From: Mallotus nudiflorus
Taxonomy: Eukaryota > Streptophyta > Magnoliopsida > Malpighiales > Euphorbiaceae
NCBI GenBank assembly: GCA_947683625.1
Contig: CANTUR010002288.1
Location: 62,001 to 126,000, forward strand
Length of the DNA: 64,000 bases
Direction: 5' to 3'
Below, in pieces: positions 1 through 13,285 of this stretch. Each line of letters begins with the position of its first letter. The first letter of the stretch is position 1. The position numbers and the translations under genes were made by a program. The notes below the pieces were generated by a model that had not been told where the DNA came from, did not search any database, and saw only the letters and a list, made by a program, of their open reading frames with translations.

Positions 1-1097
1 GGTTGACCCACGGGGCCCATAATATATCAGATCGAAGCTGACTCAGAGGTCTACAGTGCGGGCTCTAAAGCCCATCTATAGCGATTTGTCTTTGGGTCCA
101 AAAACCCATGTTTAGGCCCATGGATTTGATAGAGTGGGCTTGGGCACTTGGGCTTCAAATGGATGTTCGTGGCGGCATCGGTTGACCCACGGGGCCCATA
201 ATATATCAGATCGAAGCTGACTCAGAGGGCTACAGTGCGGGCTCTAAAGCCCATCTATAGCGATTTGTCTTTGGGCCCAAAAACCCATGTTTAGGCCCAT
301 GGATTTGATAGAGTGGGCTTGGGCACTTGGGCTTCAAATGGACGTTCGTGGTGGCATCGGTTGACCCACGGGGCCCATAATATATCAAATATAAGCTTAC
401 TCAGACGGCTATAGTGCGGGGCTATAAAGCCCATCTATAACGATTTGTCTTTGGGCCTAAAAACCCATGTGTAGGCCCATGGATTTGATAGAGTGGGCTT
501 GCGCACTTGGGCTTCAAATGGACGTTCGTGGCGGCATCGGTTGACCCACGGGGCCCATAATATATCAAATCGAAGCTGACTCAGAGGGCTATAACGGGCC
601 GCTACAAACTACGTCTGTAGCGGGCCGTCCTCGGGCCCAAATTCCTTTGTTTTGGGGCCCGAAAACCACTATTTCGGCCCATGGATTTGATTGTGGGCTT
701 GCGCACTTGGGCTTCAAATGGACGTTCGTGGCGGCATCGGTTGACCCACGGGGCCCATAATATATCAGATCGAAGCTGACTCAGAGGTCTACAGTGCGGG
801 CTCTAAAGCCCATCTATAGCGATTTGTCTTTGGGTCCAAAAACCCATGTTTAGGCCCATGGATTTGATAGAGTGGGCTTGGGCACTTGGGCTTCAAATGG
901 ATGTTCGTGGCGGCATCGGTTGACCCACGGGGCCCATAATATATCAGATCGGAAGCTGACTCAGAGGGCTACAGTGCGGGCTCTAAAGCCCATCTATAGC
1001 GATTTGTCTTTGGGCCCAAAAACCCATGTTTAGGCCCATGGATTTGATAGAGTGGGCTTGGGCACTTGGGCTTCAAATGGACGTTCGTGGTGGCATC

Positions 1098-1276
1098 GGT
1101 TGACCCACGGGGCCCATAATATATCAAATATATGCCTACTCAGACGGCTATAGTGCGGGCTATAAAGCCCATCTATAACGATTTGTCTTTGGGCCTAAAA
1201 ACCCATGTGTAGGCCCATGGATTTGATAGAGTGGGCTTGCGCACTTGGGCTTCAAATGGACGTTCGTGGCGGCATC
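1098..1276 (+). repeat. C monomer lacking the HindIII site
   Basis: The usual ATATAAGCTTACTC reads ATATATGCCTACTC here, so AAGCTT is lost. A second loss is in the C monomer at 3315-3491, where it reads ATAAGCTACTC. HindIII would therefore leave fragments longer than one HOR around these positions. Confidence 0.85.
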
Positions 1277-3692
1277 GGTTGACCCACGGGGCCCATAATA
1301 TATCAAATCGAAGCTGACTCAGAGGGCTATAACGGGCCGCTACAAACTATGTCTGTAGCGGGCCGTCCTCAGGGCCCAAATTCCTTTGTTTTGGGGCCCG
1401 AAAACCACTATTTCGGCCCATGGATTTGATTGTGGGCTTGCGCACTTGGGCTTCAAATGGACGTTCGTGGCGGCATCGGTTGACCCACGGGGCCCATAAT
1501 ATATCAGATCGAAGCTGACTCAGAGGTCTACAGTGCGGGCTCTAAAGGCCCATCTATGGCGATTTGACTTTGGGCCCAAAAACCCATGTTTAGGCCCATG
1601 GATTTGATAGAGTGGGCTTGGGCACTTGGGCTTCAAATGGATGTTCGTGGCGGCATCGGTTGACCCACGGGGCCCATAATATATCAGATCGAAGCTGACT
1701 CAGAGGGCTACAGTGCGGGCTCTAAAGCCCATCTATAGCGATTTGTCTTTGGGCCCAAAACCCATGTTTAGGCCCATGGATTTGATAGAGTGGGCTTGGG
1801 CACTTGGGCTTCAAATGGACGTTCGTGGTGGCATCGGTTGACCCACGGGGCCCATAATATATCAAATATAAGCTTACTCAGACGGCTATAGTGCGGGCTA
1901 TAAAGCCCATCTATAACGATTTGTCTTTGGGCCTAAAAACCCATGTGTAGGCCCATGGATTTGATAGAGTGGGCTTGCGCACTTGGGCTTCAAATGGACG
2001 TTCGTGGCGGCATCGGTTGACCCAACGGGGCCCATAATATATCAAATCGAAGCTGACTCAGAGGGCTATAACGGGCCGCTACAAACTACATTAGTAACGG
2101 GCCGTCCCTCGGGCCCAAATTCCTTTGTTTTGGGGCCCGAAAACCACTATTTCGGCCCATGGATTTGATTGTGGGCTTGCGCACTTGGGCTTCAAATGGA
2201 CGTTCGTGGCGGCATCGGTTGACCCACGGGGCCCATAATATATCAGATCGAAGCTGACTCAGAGGTCTACAGTGCAGGCTCTAAAGCCCATCTATAGCGA
2301 TTTGTCTTTGGGCCCAAAAACCCATGTTTAGGCCCATGGATTTGATAGAGTGGGCTTGGGCACTTGGGCTTCAAATGGATGTTCGTGGCGGCATCGGTTG
2401 ACCCACGGGGCCCATAATATATCAGATCAAAGCTGACTCAGAAGGCTACAGTGCGGGGTTCTAAAGCCCATCTATAGCGATTTGTCTTTGGGCCCAAAAA
2501 CCCATGTTTAGGCCCATGGATTTGATAGAGTGGGCTTGGGCACTTGGGCTTCAAATGGACGTTCGTGGTGGCATCGGTTGACCCACGGGGCCCATAATAT
2601 ATCAAATATAAGCTTACTCAGACGGCTATAGTGCGGGCTATAAAGCCCATCTATAACGATTTGTCTTTGGGCCTAAAAACCCATGTGTAGGCCCATGGAT
2701 TTGATAGAGTGGGCTTGCGCACTTGGGCTTCAAATGGACGTTCGTCGGCGGCATCGGTTGACCCACGGGGGCCCATAATATATCAAATCGAAGCTGACTC
2801 AGAGGGCTATAACGGGCCGCTACAAACTACGTCTGTAGCGGGCCGTCCTCGGGCCCAAATTCCTTTGTTTTGGGGCCCGAAAACCACTATTTCGGCCCAT
2901 GGATTTGATTGTGGGCTTGCGCACTTGGGCTTCAAATGGACGTTCGTGGCGGCATCGGTTGACCCACGGGGCCCATAATATATCAGATCGAAGCTGACTC
3001 AGAGGTCTACAGTGCGGGCTCTAAAGCCCATCTATAGCGATTTGTCTTTGGGCCCAAAAACCCATGTTTAGGCCCATGGATTTGATAGAGTGGGCTTGGG
3101 CACTTGGGCTTCAAATGGATGTTCGTGGCGGCATCGGTGGACCCACGGGGCCCATAATATATCAGATCGAAGCTGACTCAGAGGGCTACAGTGCGGGCTC
3201 TAAAGCCCATCTATAGCGATTTGTCTTTGGGCCCAAAAACCCATGTTTAGGCCCATGGATTTGATAGAGTGGGCTTGGGCACTTGGGCTTCAAATGGACG
3301 TTCGTGGTGGCATCGGTTGACCCACGGGGCCCATATATATCAAATATAAGCTACTCAGACGCTATAGTGCGGGCTATAAAGCCCATCTATAACGATTTGT
3401 CTTTGGGCCTAAAAAACCCATGTGTAGGCCCATGGATTTGATAGAGTGGGCTTGCGCACTTGGGCTTCAAACGGACGTTCGTGGCGGCATCGGTTGACCC
3501 ACGGGGCCCATAATATATCAAATCAAAGCTGACTCAGAGGGCTATAACGGGCCGCTACAAACTACATTAGTAGCGGGCCGTCCTCGGGCCCCAAATTCCT
3601 TTGTTTTGGGGCCCGAAAACCACTATTTCGGCCCATGGATTTGATTGTGGGCTTGCGCACTTGGGCTTCAAATGGACGTTTGTGGCGGCATC

Positions 3693-4585
3693 GGTTGGCC
3701 CACGGGGCCCATAATATATCAGATCGAAGCTGACTCAGAGGTCTACAGTGCGGGCTCTAAAGCCCATCTATAGCGATTTGTCTTTGGGCCCAAAAACCCA
3801 TGTTTAGGCCCATGGATTTGATAGAGTGGGCTTGCGCACTTGGGCTTCAAATGGACGTTTGTGGCGGCATCGGTTGACCCACGGGGCCCATAATATATCA
3901 GATCGAAGCTGACTCAGAGGTCTACAGTGCGGGCTCTAAAGCCCATCTATAGCGATTTGTCTTTGGGCCCAAAAACCCATGTTTAGGCCCATGGATTTGA
4001 TAGAGTTGGCTTGGGCACTTGGGCTTCAAATGGATGTTCGTGGCGGCATCGGTTGACCCACGGGGCCCATTCAGAGGGCTACAGTGCGGGCTCTAAAGCC
4101 CATCTATAGCGATTTGGTCTTTGGCCCAAAAACCCATGTTTAGGCCCATGGATTTGATAGAGTGGCGCTTGGGCCCTTGGGCTTCAAATGGTCGTCGTGG
4201 TGGCATCGGTTGACCCACGGGGCCCATAATATATCAAATATAAGCTCACTCAGACGGCTATAGTGCGGCTATAAAGCCCATCTATAACGATTTGTCTTTG
4301 GCCTAAAAACCCATGTGTAGGCCCATGGATTTGATAGAGTGGGCTTGCGCACCTTGGGCTTCAAATGGACGTTCGTGGCGGCATCGGTTGACCCACGGGG
4401 CCCATAATATATCAAATCGAAGCTGACTCAGAGGGCTATAACGGACCGCTACAAACTACATTGTACGGGGCCGTCCTCGGGCCCAAATTCCTTTGTTTTG
4501 GGGCCGGAAAACCACTATTTCGGCCCATGGATTTGATTGTGGGCTTGCGCACTTGGGCTTCAAATGGACGTTTCGTGGCGGCATC
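3693..4585 (+). repeat. Five-monomer HOR variant A/D-A-B(del)-C-D
   Basis: The first monomer (3693-3871) begins as A but ends GGGCTTGCGCAC...GACGTTTGTGG, matching the tail of the D just before it, so it is an A/D (or A/C) hybrid. A normal A follows (3872-4050), then a B shortened to 157 bp (4051-4207) by a 22-bp deletion between 4070 and 4071, then C (4208-4385) and D (4386-4585). The hybrid and the next HOR's A at 4586 both start GGTTGGCCC and have GCGCAC, showing they share ancestry. Confidence 0.85.
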
Positions 4586-6073
4586 GGTTGGCCCACGGGG
4601 CCCATAATATATCAGATCGAAGCTGACTCAGAGGTCTACAGTGCGGGCATCTAAAGCCATCTATAGCGATTTGTCTTTGGGCCCAAAAACCCATGTTTAG
4701 GCCCATGGATTTGATAGAGTGGGGCTTGCGCACTTGGGCTTCAAATGGATGTTCGTGCGGCATCGGTTGACCCACGGGGCCCATAATATATCAGATCGAA
4801 GGGCTGGACTCAGAGGCGACAGTGCGGGCTCTAAAGCCCATCTATAGCGATTTGTCTTTGGGCCCAAAAACCCATGTTTAGGCCCATGGATTTGATAGAG
4901 TGGGGCTTGGGCACTTGGGCTTCAAAGGAGACGTTCGTGGTGGCATCGGTTGGACCCACGGGCCCATAATATATCAAATATAAGCTTACTCAGACGGCTA
5001 TAGTGCGGGCTATAAAGCCCATCTATAACGATTTGTCTTTGGGCCTAAAACCCCATGTGTAGGCCACGGGATTTGATAGAGTGGGCTTGCGCACTTGGGC
5101 TTCAAATGGACGTTTGTGGCGGCATCGGTTGACCCACGGGGCCCATAATATATCAAATCGAAGCTGACTCAGAGGGCTATAACGAGCCGCTACAAACTAT
5201 ATCTGTAGCGGGCCGTCCTCGGGCCCAAATTCCTTTGTTTTGGGGCCCGAAAACCACTATTTCGGCCCATGGATTTGATTGTGGGCTTGCGCACTTTGGG
5301 CTTCAAATGGACGTTCGTGGCGGCATCGGTTGACCCACGGGGCCCATAATATATCAGATCGAAGCTGACTCAAGGTCTACAGTGCGGGGCTCTTAAAGCC
5401 CATCTATAGCGATTTGTCTTTGGGCCCAAAAACCCATGTTTAGGCCCATGGATTTGATAGAGTGGGCTTGGGCACTTGGGCTTCAAATGGGATGTTCGTG
5501 GCGGGCATCGGTTGACCCACGGGGCCCATAATATATCAGATCGAAGCTGACTCAGAGGGCAACAGTGCGGGGCTCTAAAGCCCATCTATAGGCGATTTGT
5601 CTTGGGGCCCAAAAACCCAAGTTTAGGCCCATGGATTTGATAGAGTGGGCTTTGGGCACTTGGGCTTCAGAATGGACGTTCGTGTGGCATCGGTTGACCC
5701 ACGGGGCCCCATAATATATCAAATATAAGCTTACACAGACGGGCTATAGTGCGGGCTATAAAGCCCATCTATAACGATTTGTCTTTGGGCCTAAAAAACC
5801 CATGTGTAGGCCCATGGATTTGATAGAGTGGGCTTGCGCACTTGGGCTTCAAATGGACGTTCGTGGCGGCATCGGTTGACCCACGGGGCCCATAATATAT
5901 CAAATCGAAGCTGACTCAGAGGCTATAACGGGGCCGCTACAAAATACGTCAGTAGCGGGCGTCCTCGGGCCCAAATTCCTTTGTTTTGGGGGCCGAAAAC
6001 CACTATTTCGGCCCATGGATTTGATTGTGGGGCTTGCGCACTTGGGCTTCAAATGGACGTTCGTGGCGGCATC

Positions 6074-6625
6074 GGTTGACCCACCGGGGCCCATAATATA
6101 TCAGATCGAAGCTGACTCGAGGTCTACAGTGCGGGCTCTAAAGCCATCTATAGCGATTTGGTCTTTGGGCCCAAAAACCATGTTAGGCCCATGATTTGAT
6201 AAGTGGGCTTGGGCACTTGGGCTTCAAATGGATGTTCGTGCGGCATCGGCTGACCCACGGGGCCCATAATATATCAGATCGAAGCTGACTCAGAAGGCTA
6301 CAGTGCGGGCTCTAAAGCCCATCTATAGCGATTTGTCTTTGGGCCCAAAAACCCATGTGTAGGCCATGGATTTGATAGAGTGGGCTTGCGCACTTGGGCT
6401 TCAAATGGAACGTTCGTGGCGGCATCGTTGACCCACGGGCCCATAATATATCAAATCGAAGCTGACTCCAGAGGGCTATAAACGGCCACTACAAAATACG
6501 TCTGTAGCGGGCCGTCCTCGGGGCCCAAATCCTTTGTTTTGGCCCGAAAACCACTATTTTTCGGCCCATGGATTTGATTGTGGGCTTGCGCACTTGGGCT
6601 TCAATGGACGTTCGTGGGCGGCATC
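6074..6625 (+). repeat. Three-monomer HOR variant A-B/C-D
   Basis: A is 6074-6247. The next monomer (6248-6426) starts with B markers (GAAGGCTACAG) and ends with C markers (CCCATGTGTAGG, GCTTGCGCAC, GGCGGCATC), so B and C have fused in register into one 179-bp unit. D follows (6427-6625). This is the expected product of unequal crossover between neighbouring monomers. Confidence 0.87.
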
Positions 6626-7189
6626 GGTTGACCCACGGGGCCCATAATATATCAGATCGAAGCTGACTCAGAGGCTACAGTGCGGGCTCTAAAGCCCATC
6701 TATAGCGATTTGTCTTTGGGACCAAAACCCATGTTTAGGCCCCATGGATTTGATTAGAGTGGGCTTGGGCACTTGGGCTTCAAATGGACGTTCGTGGGTG
6801 GCATCGGTTGACCCACGGTGGGCCCATAATATATCAAAGATAAGCTTACTCAGACGGCTATAGTGCGGGCTATAAAGCCCATCTATAACGATTTGTCTTT
6901 GGGGCCTAAAAACCCATGTGTAGGCCCATGGATTTGATAGAGTGGGCTTGCGCACTTGGGCTTCAAATGGACGTTCGTAGCGGCATCGGTTGACCCACGG
7001 GGCCCATAATATATCAAATCGGAAGCTGACTCGAGGGCTATAACGGCCGCTACAAACTACGTCTGTAGCGGGCCGTCCCACTCGGGCCCAAATTCCTTTG
7101 TTTTGGGCCCGAAAAACCACTATTTCGGCCCATGGATTTGATTGTGGGCTTGCGCACTTGGGCTTCAAATGGACGTTCGTGGCGGCATC
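6626..7189 (+). repeat. A-less HOR B-C-D
   Basis: D at 6427-6625 is followed directly by a B-type monomer (6626-6805, ending GTGGGTGGCATC), then C (6806-6987) and D (6988-7189). The A/B diagnostic position reads GAGGCTACAG because of a one-base loss, so the 5' part could be either A or B; the 3' end is B. Confidence 0.8.
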
Positions 7190-9953
7190 GGTTGACCCAC
7201 GGGGCCCATAATATATCAGATCGAAGCTGACTCAGAGGTCTACAGTGCGGGCTCTAAAGCCATCTATAGCGATTGTTCTTTGGGCCCAAAAACCCATGTT
7301 AGGCCCATGGACTTGGATAGAGTGGGCTTGGGCACTTGGGCTTCAAATGGATGTCGTGGCGGCATCGGTTGACCCCCCCACGGGCCCCATAATATATCAG
7401 ATCGAAGCTGACTCAGAGGGCTACAGTGCGGGCTCTAAAGCCCATCTATAGCGATTTGTCTTTGGGCCCAAAAACCCATGTTAGGCCCATGGATTTGATA
7501 GAGTGGGCTTGGGGCACTTGGCTTCAAATGGACGTTCGTGGTGCCATCGGTTGACCCACGGGCCCATAATATATCAAATATAAGCTTACTCAGACCGGCT
7601 ATAGTGCGGGCTATAAAGCCCCATCTATAACGATTTGTCTTGGGCCTAAAAACCCATGTGTAGGCCCATGGATTTGATAGAGTGGGCTTGCGCACTTGGG
7701 CTTCAAATGGACGTTCGTTGCGGGCATCGGTTGACCCACGGGGCCCATAATATATCAAATCGAAGCTGACTCAAAGGGCTATAACGGGCCGCTACAACTA
7801 TGTCTGTAGCGGGCCGTCCACAGGGCCCAAATTCCTTTGTTTTGGGGCCCGAAAACCAGTATTTCGGCCCAAGGATTTGATTGTGGGCTTTTCGGCACTT
7901 GGGCTTCAAATGGACGTTCGTGGCGGCATCGGTTGACCCACGGGGGCCCATAATATATCAGATCGAAGCTGACTCAGAGGTCTTACAGTGCGGGCGCTAA
8001 GCCACTATTGCGATTTTGTCTTTGGGGCCCAAAAACCCATGTTTAGGCCCATGGATTTGATAGAGTGGGCTTGGGCACTTGGGCTTCAAATGGATGTTCG
8101 TGGCGGCATCGGTTGACCCACGGGGCCCATAATATATCAGATCGAAGCTGACTCAGAGGGCTACAGTGCGGGCTCTAAAGCCCATCTATAGCGATTTGTC
8201 TTTGGGCCCCAAAAACCCATGTTTAGGCCCCATGGATTTGATAGAGTGGGCTTGGGCACTTGGGCTTCAAATGGACGTTCGTGGTGGCATCGGTTGACCC
8301 ACGGGGCCCTAATATATCAAATATAAGCTTACTCAGACGGTTATAGTGCGGGCTATAAAGCCCATCTATAACGATTTGTCTTTGGGCCTAAAAACCCATG
8401 TGTAGGCCCATGGATTTGATAGAGTGGGCTTGCGCACTTGGGCTTCAAATGGACGTTCGTGGCGGCATCGGTTGACCCACGGGGCCCATAATATATCAAA
8501 TCGAAGCTGACTCAGAGGGCTATAACGGGCCACTACAAAATACGTCTGTAGCGGGCCGTCCTCGGGCCCAAATTCCTTTGTTTTGGGGCCCGAAAACCAC
8601 TATTTCGGCCCATGGATTTGATTGTGGGCTTGTGCACTTGGGCTTCAAATGGACGTTCGTGGCGGCATCGGTTGACCCACGGGGCCCATAATATATCAGA
8701 TCGAAGCTGACTCAGAGGTCTACAGTGCGGGCTCTAAAGCCCATCTATAGCGATTTGTCTTTGGGCCCCAAAAACCCAGGTTTAGGCCCATGGATTTGAT
8801 AGAGTGGGCTTGGGCACTTGGGCTTCAAATGGATGTTCGTGGCTGGCCATCGGCTGACCCACGGGGCCCATAATATATCAGATCGAAGCTGACTCAGAAG
8901 GCTACAGTGCGGGCTCTAAAGCCCATCTATAGCGATTTGTCTTTGGGCCCAAAAACCCATGTTTAGGCCCATGGATTTGATAGAGTGGGCTTGGGCACTT
9001 GGGCTTCAAATGGACGTTCGTGGTGGCATCGGGTTGACCCACAGGGCCCATAATATATCAAATATAAGCTTACTCTGACGGCTATAGTGCGGCTATAAAG
9101 CCCATCTATAACGATTTGTCTTTGGGCCTAAAAACCCATGTGTAGGCCCATGGATTTGATAGAGTGGGCTTGCGCACTTGGGCTTCAAATGGACGTTCGT
9201 GGCGGCATCGGTTGACCCACGGGGCCCATAATATATCAAAATCAAAGCTGACTCAGAGGGCTATAACGGGCCGCTACAAACTACGTCTGTAGCGGGCCGT
9301 CCTCGGGCCCAAATTCCTTTGTTTTGGGGCCCGAAAACCACTATTTCGGCCCATGGATTTGATTGTGGGCTTGCGCACTTGGGCTTCAAATGGACGTTCG
9401 TGGCGGCATCGGTTGACCCACGGGGCCCATAATATATCAGATCGAAGCTGACTCAGAGGTCTACAGTGCGGGCTCTAAAGCCCATCTATAGCGATTTGTC
9501 TTTGGGCCCAAAAACCCATGTTTAGGCCCATGGATTTGATAGAGTGGGCTTGGGCACTTGGGCTTCAAATGGATGTTCGTGGCGGCATCGGTTGACCCAC
9601 GGGGCCCATAATATATCACATCGAAGCTGACTCAGCGGGCTACAGTGCGGGCTCTAAAGCCCATCTATAGCGATTTGTCTTTGGGGCCCCAAAACCCATG
9701 TTTTAGGCCCCCATGGATTTGATAGAGTGGGCTTGGGCACTTGGGCTTCAAATGGACGTTCGTGGTGGCATCGGTTGACCCACGGGGCCCATAATATATC
9801 AAATATAAGCTTACTCAGACGGCTATAGTGCGGGCTATAAAGCCCATCTATAACGATTTGTCTTTGGGCCTAAAAAACCCATGTGTAGGCCCATGGATTT
9901 GATAGAGTGGGCTTGCGCACTTGGGCTTCAAATGGACGTTCCGTGGCGGCATC

Positions 9954-12900
9954 GGTTGACCCACGGGGCCCATAATATCAAATCGAAGCTGACTCAGAGG
10001 GCTATAACGGGCCGCTACAAACTATGTCTGTAGCGGGCCGTCCACGGGCCCAAATTCCTTTGTTTTGGGGCCCGAAAACCACTATTTCGGCCCATGGATT
10101 TGATTGTGGGCTTTCGCACTTGGGCTTCAAATGGACGTTCGTGGCGGCATCGGTTGACCCACGGGGCCCATAATATATCAGATCGAAGCTGACTCAGAGG
10201 TCTACAAGTGCGGGCTCTAAAGCCCATCTATAGCGATTTGTCTTTGGGCCCAAAAACCCATGTTTAGGCCATGGATTTGATAGAGTGGGCTTGGGCACTT
10301 GGGCTTCAAATGGATGTTCGTGCGGCATCGGTTGACCCACGGGGCCTATAATATATCAGATCGAAGCTGACTCAGAGGGCTACAGTGCGGGCTCTAAAGC
10401 CCATCTATAGCGATTTGTCTTTGGGCCCAAAAACCCATGTTTAGGCCCATGGATTTGATAGAGTGGGCTTGGGCACTTGGGCTTCAAATGGACATTCGTG
10501 GTGGCATCGGTTGACCCCACGGGGCCCATAATATATCAAATATAAGCTTACTCAGACGGCTATAGTACGGGCTATAAAGCCCAATCTATAACGATTTGTC
10601 TTTGGGCCTAAAAACCCATGTGTAGGCCCTATGGATTTGATAGAGTGGGCTTGCGCACTTGGGCTTCAAATGGACGTTCGTGGCGGCATCGGTTGACCCA
10701 CGGGGCCCATAATATATCAAATCGAAGCTGACTCAGAGGGCTATAACGGGCCGCTACAAACTACATTTGTAGCGGGCCGTCCTCGGGCCCAAATTCCTTT
10801 GTTTTGGGGCCCGAAAACCACTATTTCGGCCCATGGATTTGATAGTGGGCTTTCGCACTTGGGCTTCAAATGGACGTTCGTGGCGGCATCGGTTGACCCA
10901 CGGGGCCCATAATATATCAGATCGAAGCTGACTCAGAGGTCTACAGTGCGGGCTCTAAAGCCCATCTATAGCGATTTGTCTTTGGGCCCAAAAACCCATG
11001 TTTAGGCCCATGGATTTGATAGAGTGGGCTTGGGCACTTGGGCTTCAAATGGATGTCGTGCGGCATCGGTTGAGCCACGGGGCCCATAATATATCAGATC
11101 GAAGCTGACTCAGAGGGCTACAGTGCGGGCTCTAAAGCCCATCTATAGCGATTTGTCTTTGGGCCCAAAAACCCTGTTTAGGCCCATGGATTTGATAGAG
11201 TGGGCTTGGGCACTTGGGCTTCAAATGGACGTTCGTGGTGGCATCGGTTGACCCCACGGGGCCCATAATATATCAAATATAAGCTTACTCAGACGGCTAT
11301 AGTGCGGGCTATAAAGCCCATCTATAACGATTTGTCTTTGGGCCTAAAAACCCATGTGTAGGCCCATGGATTTGATAGAGTGGGCTTGCGCACTTGGGCT
11401 TCAAAGGACGTTCGTGGCGGCATCGGTTGACCCACGGGGCCCATAATATATCAAATCGAAGCTGACTCAGAGGGCTATAACGGGCCGCTACAAAATACGT
11501 CTGTAGCGGGCCGTCCTCGGGCCCAAATTCCTTTGTTTTGGGGCCCGAAAACCACTATTTCGGCCCATGGATTTGATTGTGGGGCTTGCGCACTTGGGCT
11601 TCAAATGGACGTTCGTGGCGGCATCGGTTGACCCACGGGGCCCATAATATATCAGATCGAAGCTGACTCAGAGGTCTACAGTGCGGGGCTCTAAAGCCCA
11701 TCTATAGCGATTTGTCTTTGGGCCCAAAAACCCATGTTTAGCCCATGGATTTGATAGAGTGGGCTTGGGCACTTGGGCTTCAAATGGATGTTCGTGGCGG
11801 CATCGGTTCACCCCACGGGGCCCATAATATATCAGATCGAAGCTGACTCAGAGGGCTACAGTGCGGGCTCTAAAGCCCATCTATAGCGATTTTGTCTTTG
11901 GGCCCAAAAACCCATGTTTAGGCCCATGGATTTGATAGAGTGGGCTTGGGCACTTGGGCTTCAAATGGACGTTCGTGGTGGCATCGGTTGACCCACGGGG
12001 CCCATAATATATCAAATATAAGCTTACTCAGACGGCTATAGTGCGGGCTATAAAGCCCATCTATAACGATTTGTCTTTGGGGCCTAAAAAACCCATGTGT
12101 AGGCCCATGGATTTGATAGAGTGGGCTTGCGCACTTGGGCTTCAAATGGACGTTCGTGGCGGCATCGGTTGACCCACGGGGCCCATAATATATCAAATCG
12201 AAGCTGACTCAGAGGGCTATAACGGGCCGCTACAAACTACGTCTGTAGCGGGCCGTCCTCGGGCCCAAATTCCTTTGTTTTGGGGCCCGAAAACCACTAT
12301 TTCGGCCCATGGATTTGATTGTGGGCTTGCGCACTTGGGCTTCAAATGGACGTTCGTGGCGGCTCGGTTGACCCACGGGGCCCATAATATATCAGATCGA
12401 AGCTGACTCAGAGGTCTACAGTGCGGGCTCTAAAGCCCATCTATAGCGATTTGTCTTTGGGCCCCAAAAACCCATGTTTAGGCCCATGGATTTGATAGAG
12501 TGGGCTTGGGCACTTGGGCTTCAAATGGATGTTCGTGGCGGCATCGGTTGACCCACGGGGCCCATAATATATCAGATCGAAGCTGACTCAGAGGGCTACA
12601 GTGCGGGCTCTAAAGCCCATCTATAGCGATTTGTCTTTGGGCCCAAAAAACCCCATGTTTAGGCCCATGGATTTGATAGAGTGGGCTTGGGCACTTGGGC
12701 TTCAAATGGATGTTCGTGGCGGCATCGGTTGACCCACGGGGCCCATAATATATCACATCGAAGCTGACTCAGAGGGCTACAGTGCGGGCTCTAAAGCCCA
12801 TCTATAGCGATTTGTCTTTGGGCCCAAAAACCCATGTTTAGGCCCATGGATTTGATAGAGTGGGCTTGGGCACTTGGGCTTCAAATGGACGTTCGTGGTG

Positions 12901-13084
12901 GCATCGGTTGACCCACGGGGCCCATAATATATCAAATATAAGCTTACTCAGACGGCTATAGTGCGGGCTATAAAGCCCATCTATAACGATTTGTCTTTGG
13001 GCCTAAAAACCCATGTGTAGGCCCATGGATTTGATAGAGTGGGCTTGCGCACTTGGGCTTCAAATGGACGTTCGTGGCGGCATC
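9954..13084 (+). repeat. 3.13-kb block, copy 1
   Basis: This block starts with the D at 9954 (loop AACTATGTC, GTCCACGGG, tail GGGCTTTCGC) and runs through D 10691 (AACTACATT, GATAGTGGGCTTTCGC), D 11425 (AAATACGTC) and D 12167 (AACTACGTC). Private variants shared with copy 2 include GGGGCCTATAATAT in A (10342 and 13476), GACATTC in B (10491 and 13626) and ATAGTACGGG in C. The offset to copy 2 is 3131-3137 bp for all four D starts. Confidence 0.85.
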
Positions 13085-13285
13085 GGTTGACCCACGGGGC
13101 CCATAATATATCAAATCGAAGCTGACTCAGAGGGCTATAACGGGCCGCTACAAACTATGTCTGTAGCGGGCCGTCCACGGGCCCAAATTCCTTTGTTTTG
13201 GGGCCCGAAAACCACTATTTCGGCCCATGGGATTTGATTGTGGGCTTTCGCACTTGGGCTTCAAATGGACGTTCGTGGCGGCATC
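12366..13285 (+). repeat. Five-monomer HOR variant A-B/A-B-C-D
   Basis: A is 12366-12545. The next unit (12546-12726) begins with B markers and ends GATGTTCGTGGCGGCATC, an A ending. B (12727-12905, with the rare CACATCG), C (12906-13084) and D (13085-13285) follow. The B/A hybrid is the reciprocal of the A/B hybrid at 62872, as predicted for crossover between misaligned A and B. Confidence 0.87.

Noticed and set aside
150..190. Possible CENP-B box in TTCGTGGCGGCATCGG
   Set aside because: The consensus TTCGNNNNANNCGGGN needs A at position nine and CGGG at its end; here position nine is G and the spacing of CGG does not fit.
7374..7380. Seven-C run as a G-quadruplex or i-motif candidate
   Set aside because: It is a single run in the noisiest part of the window, where other copies have three C, so it is most likely a homopolymer error.
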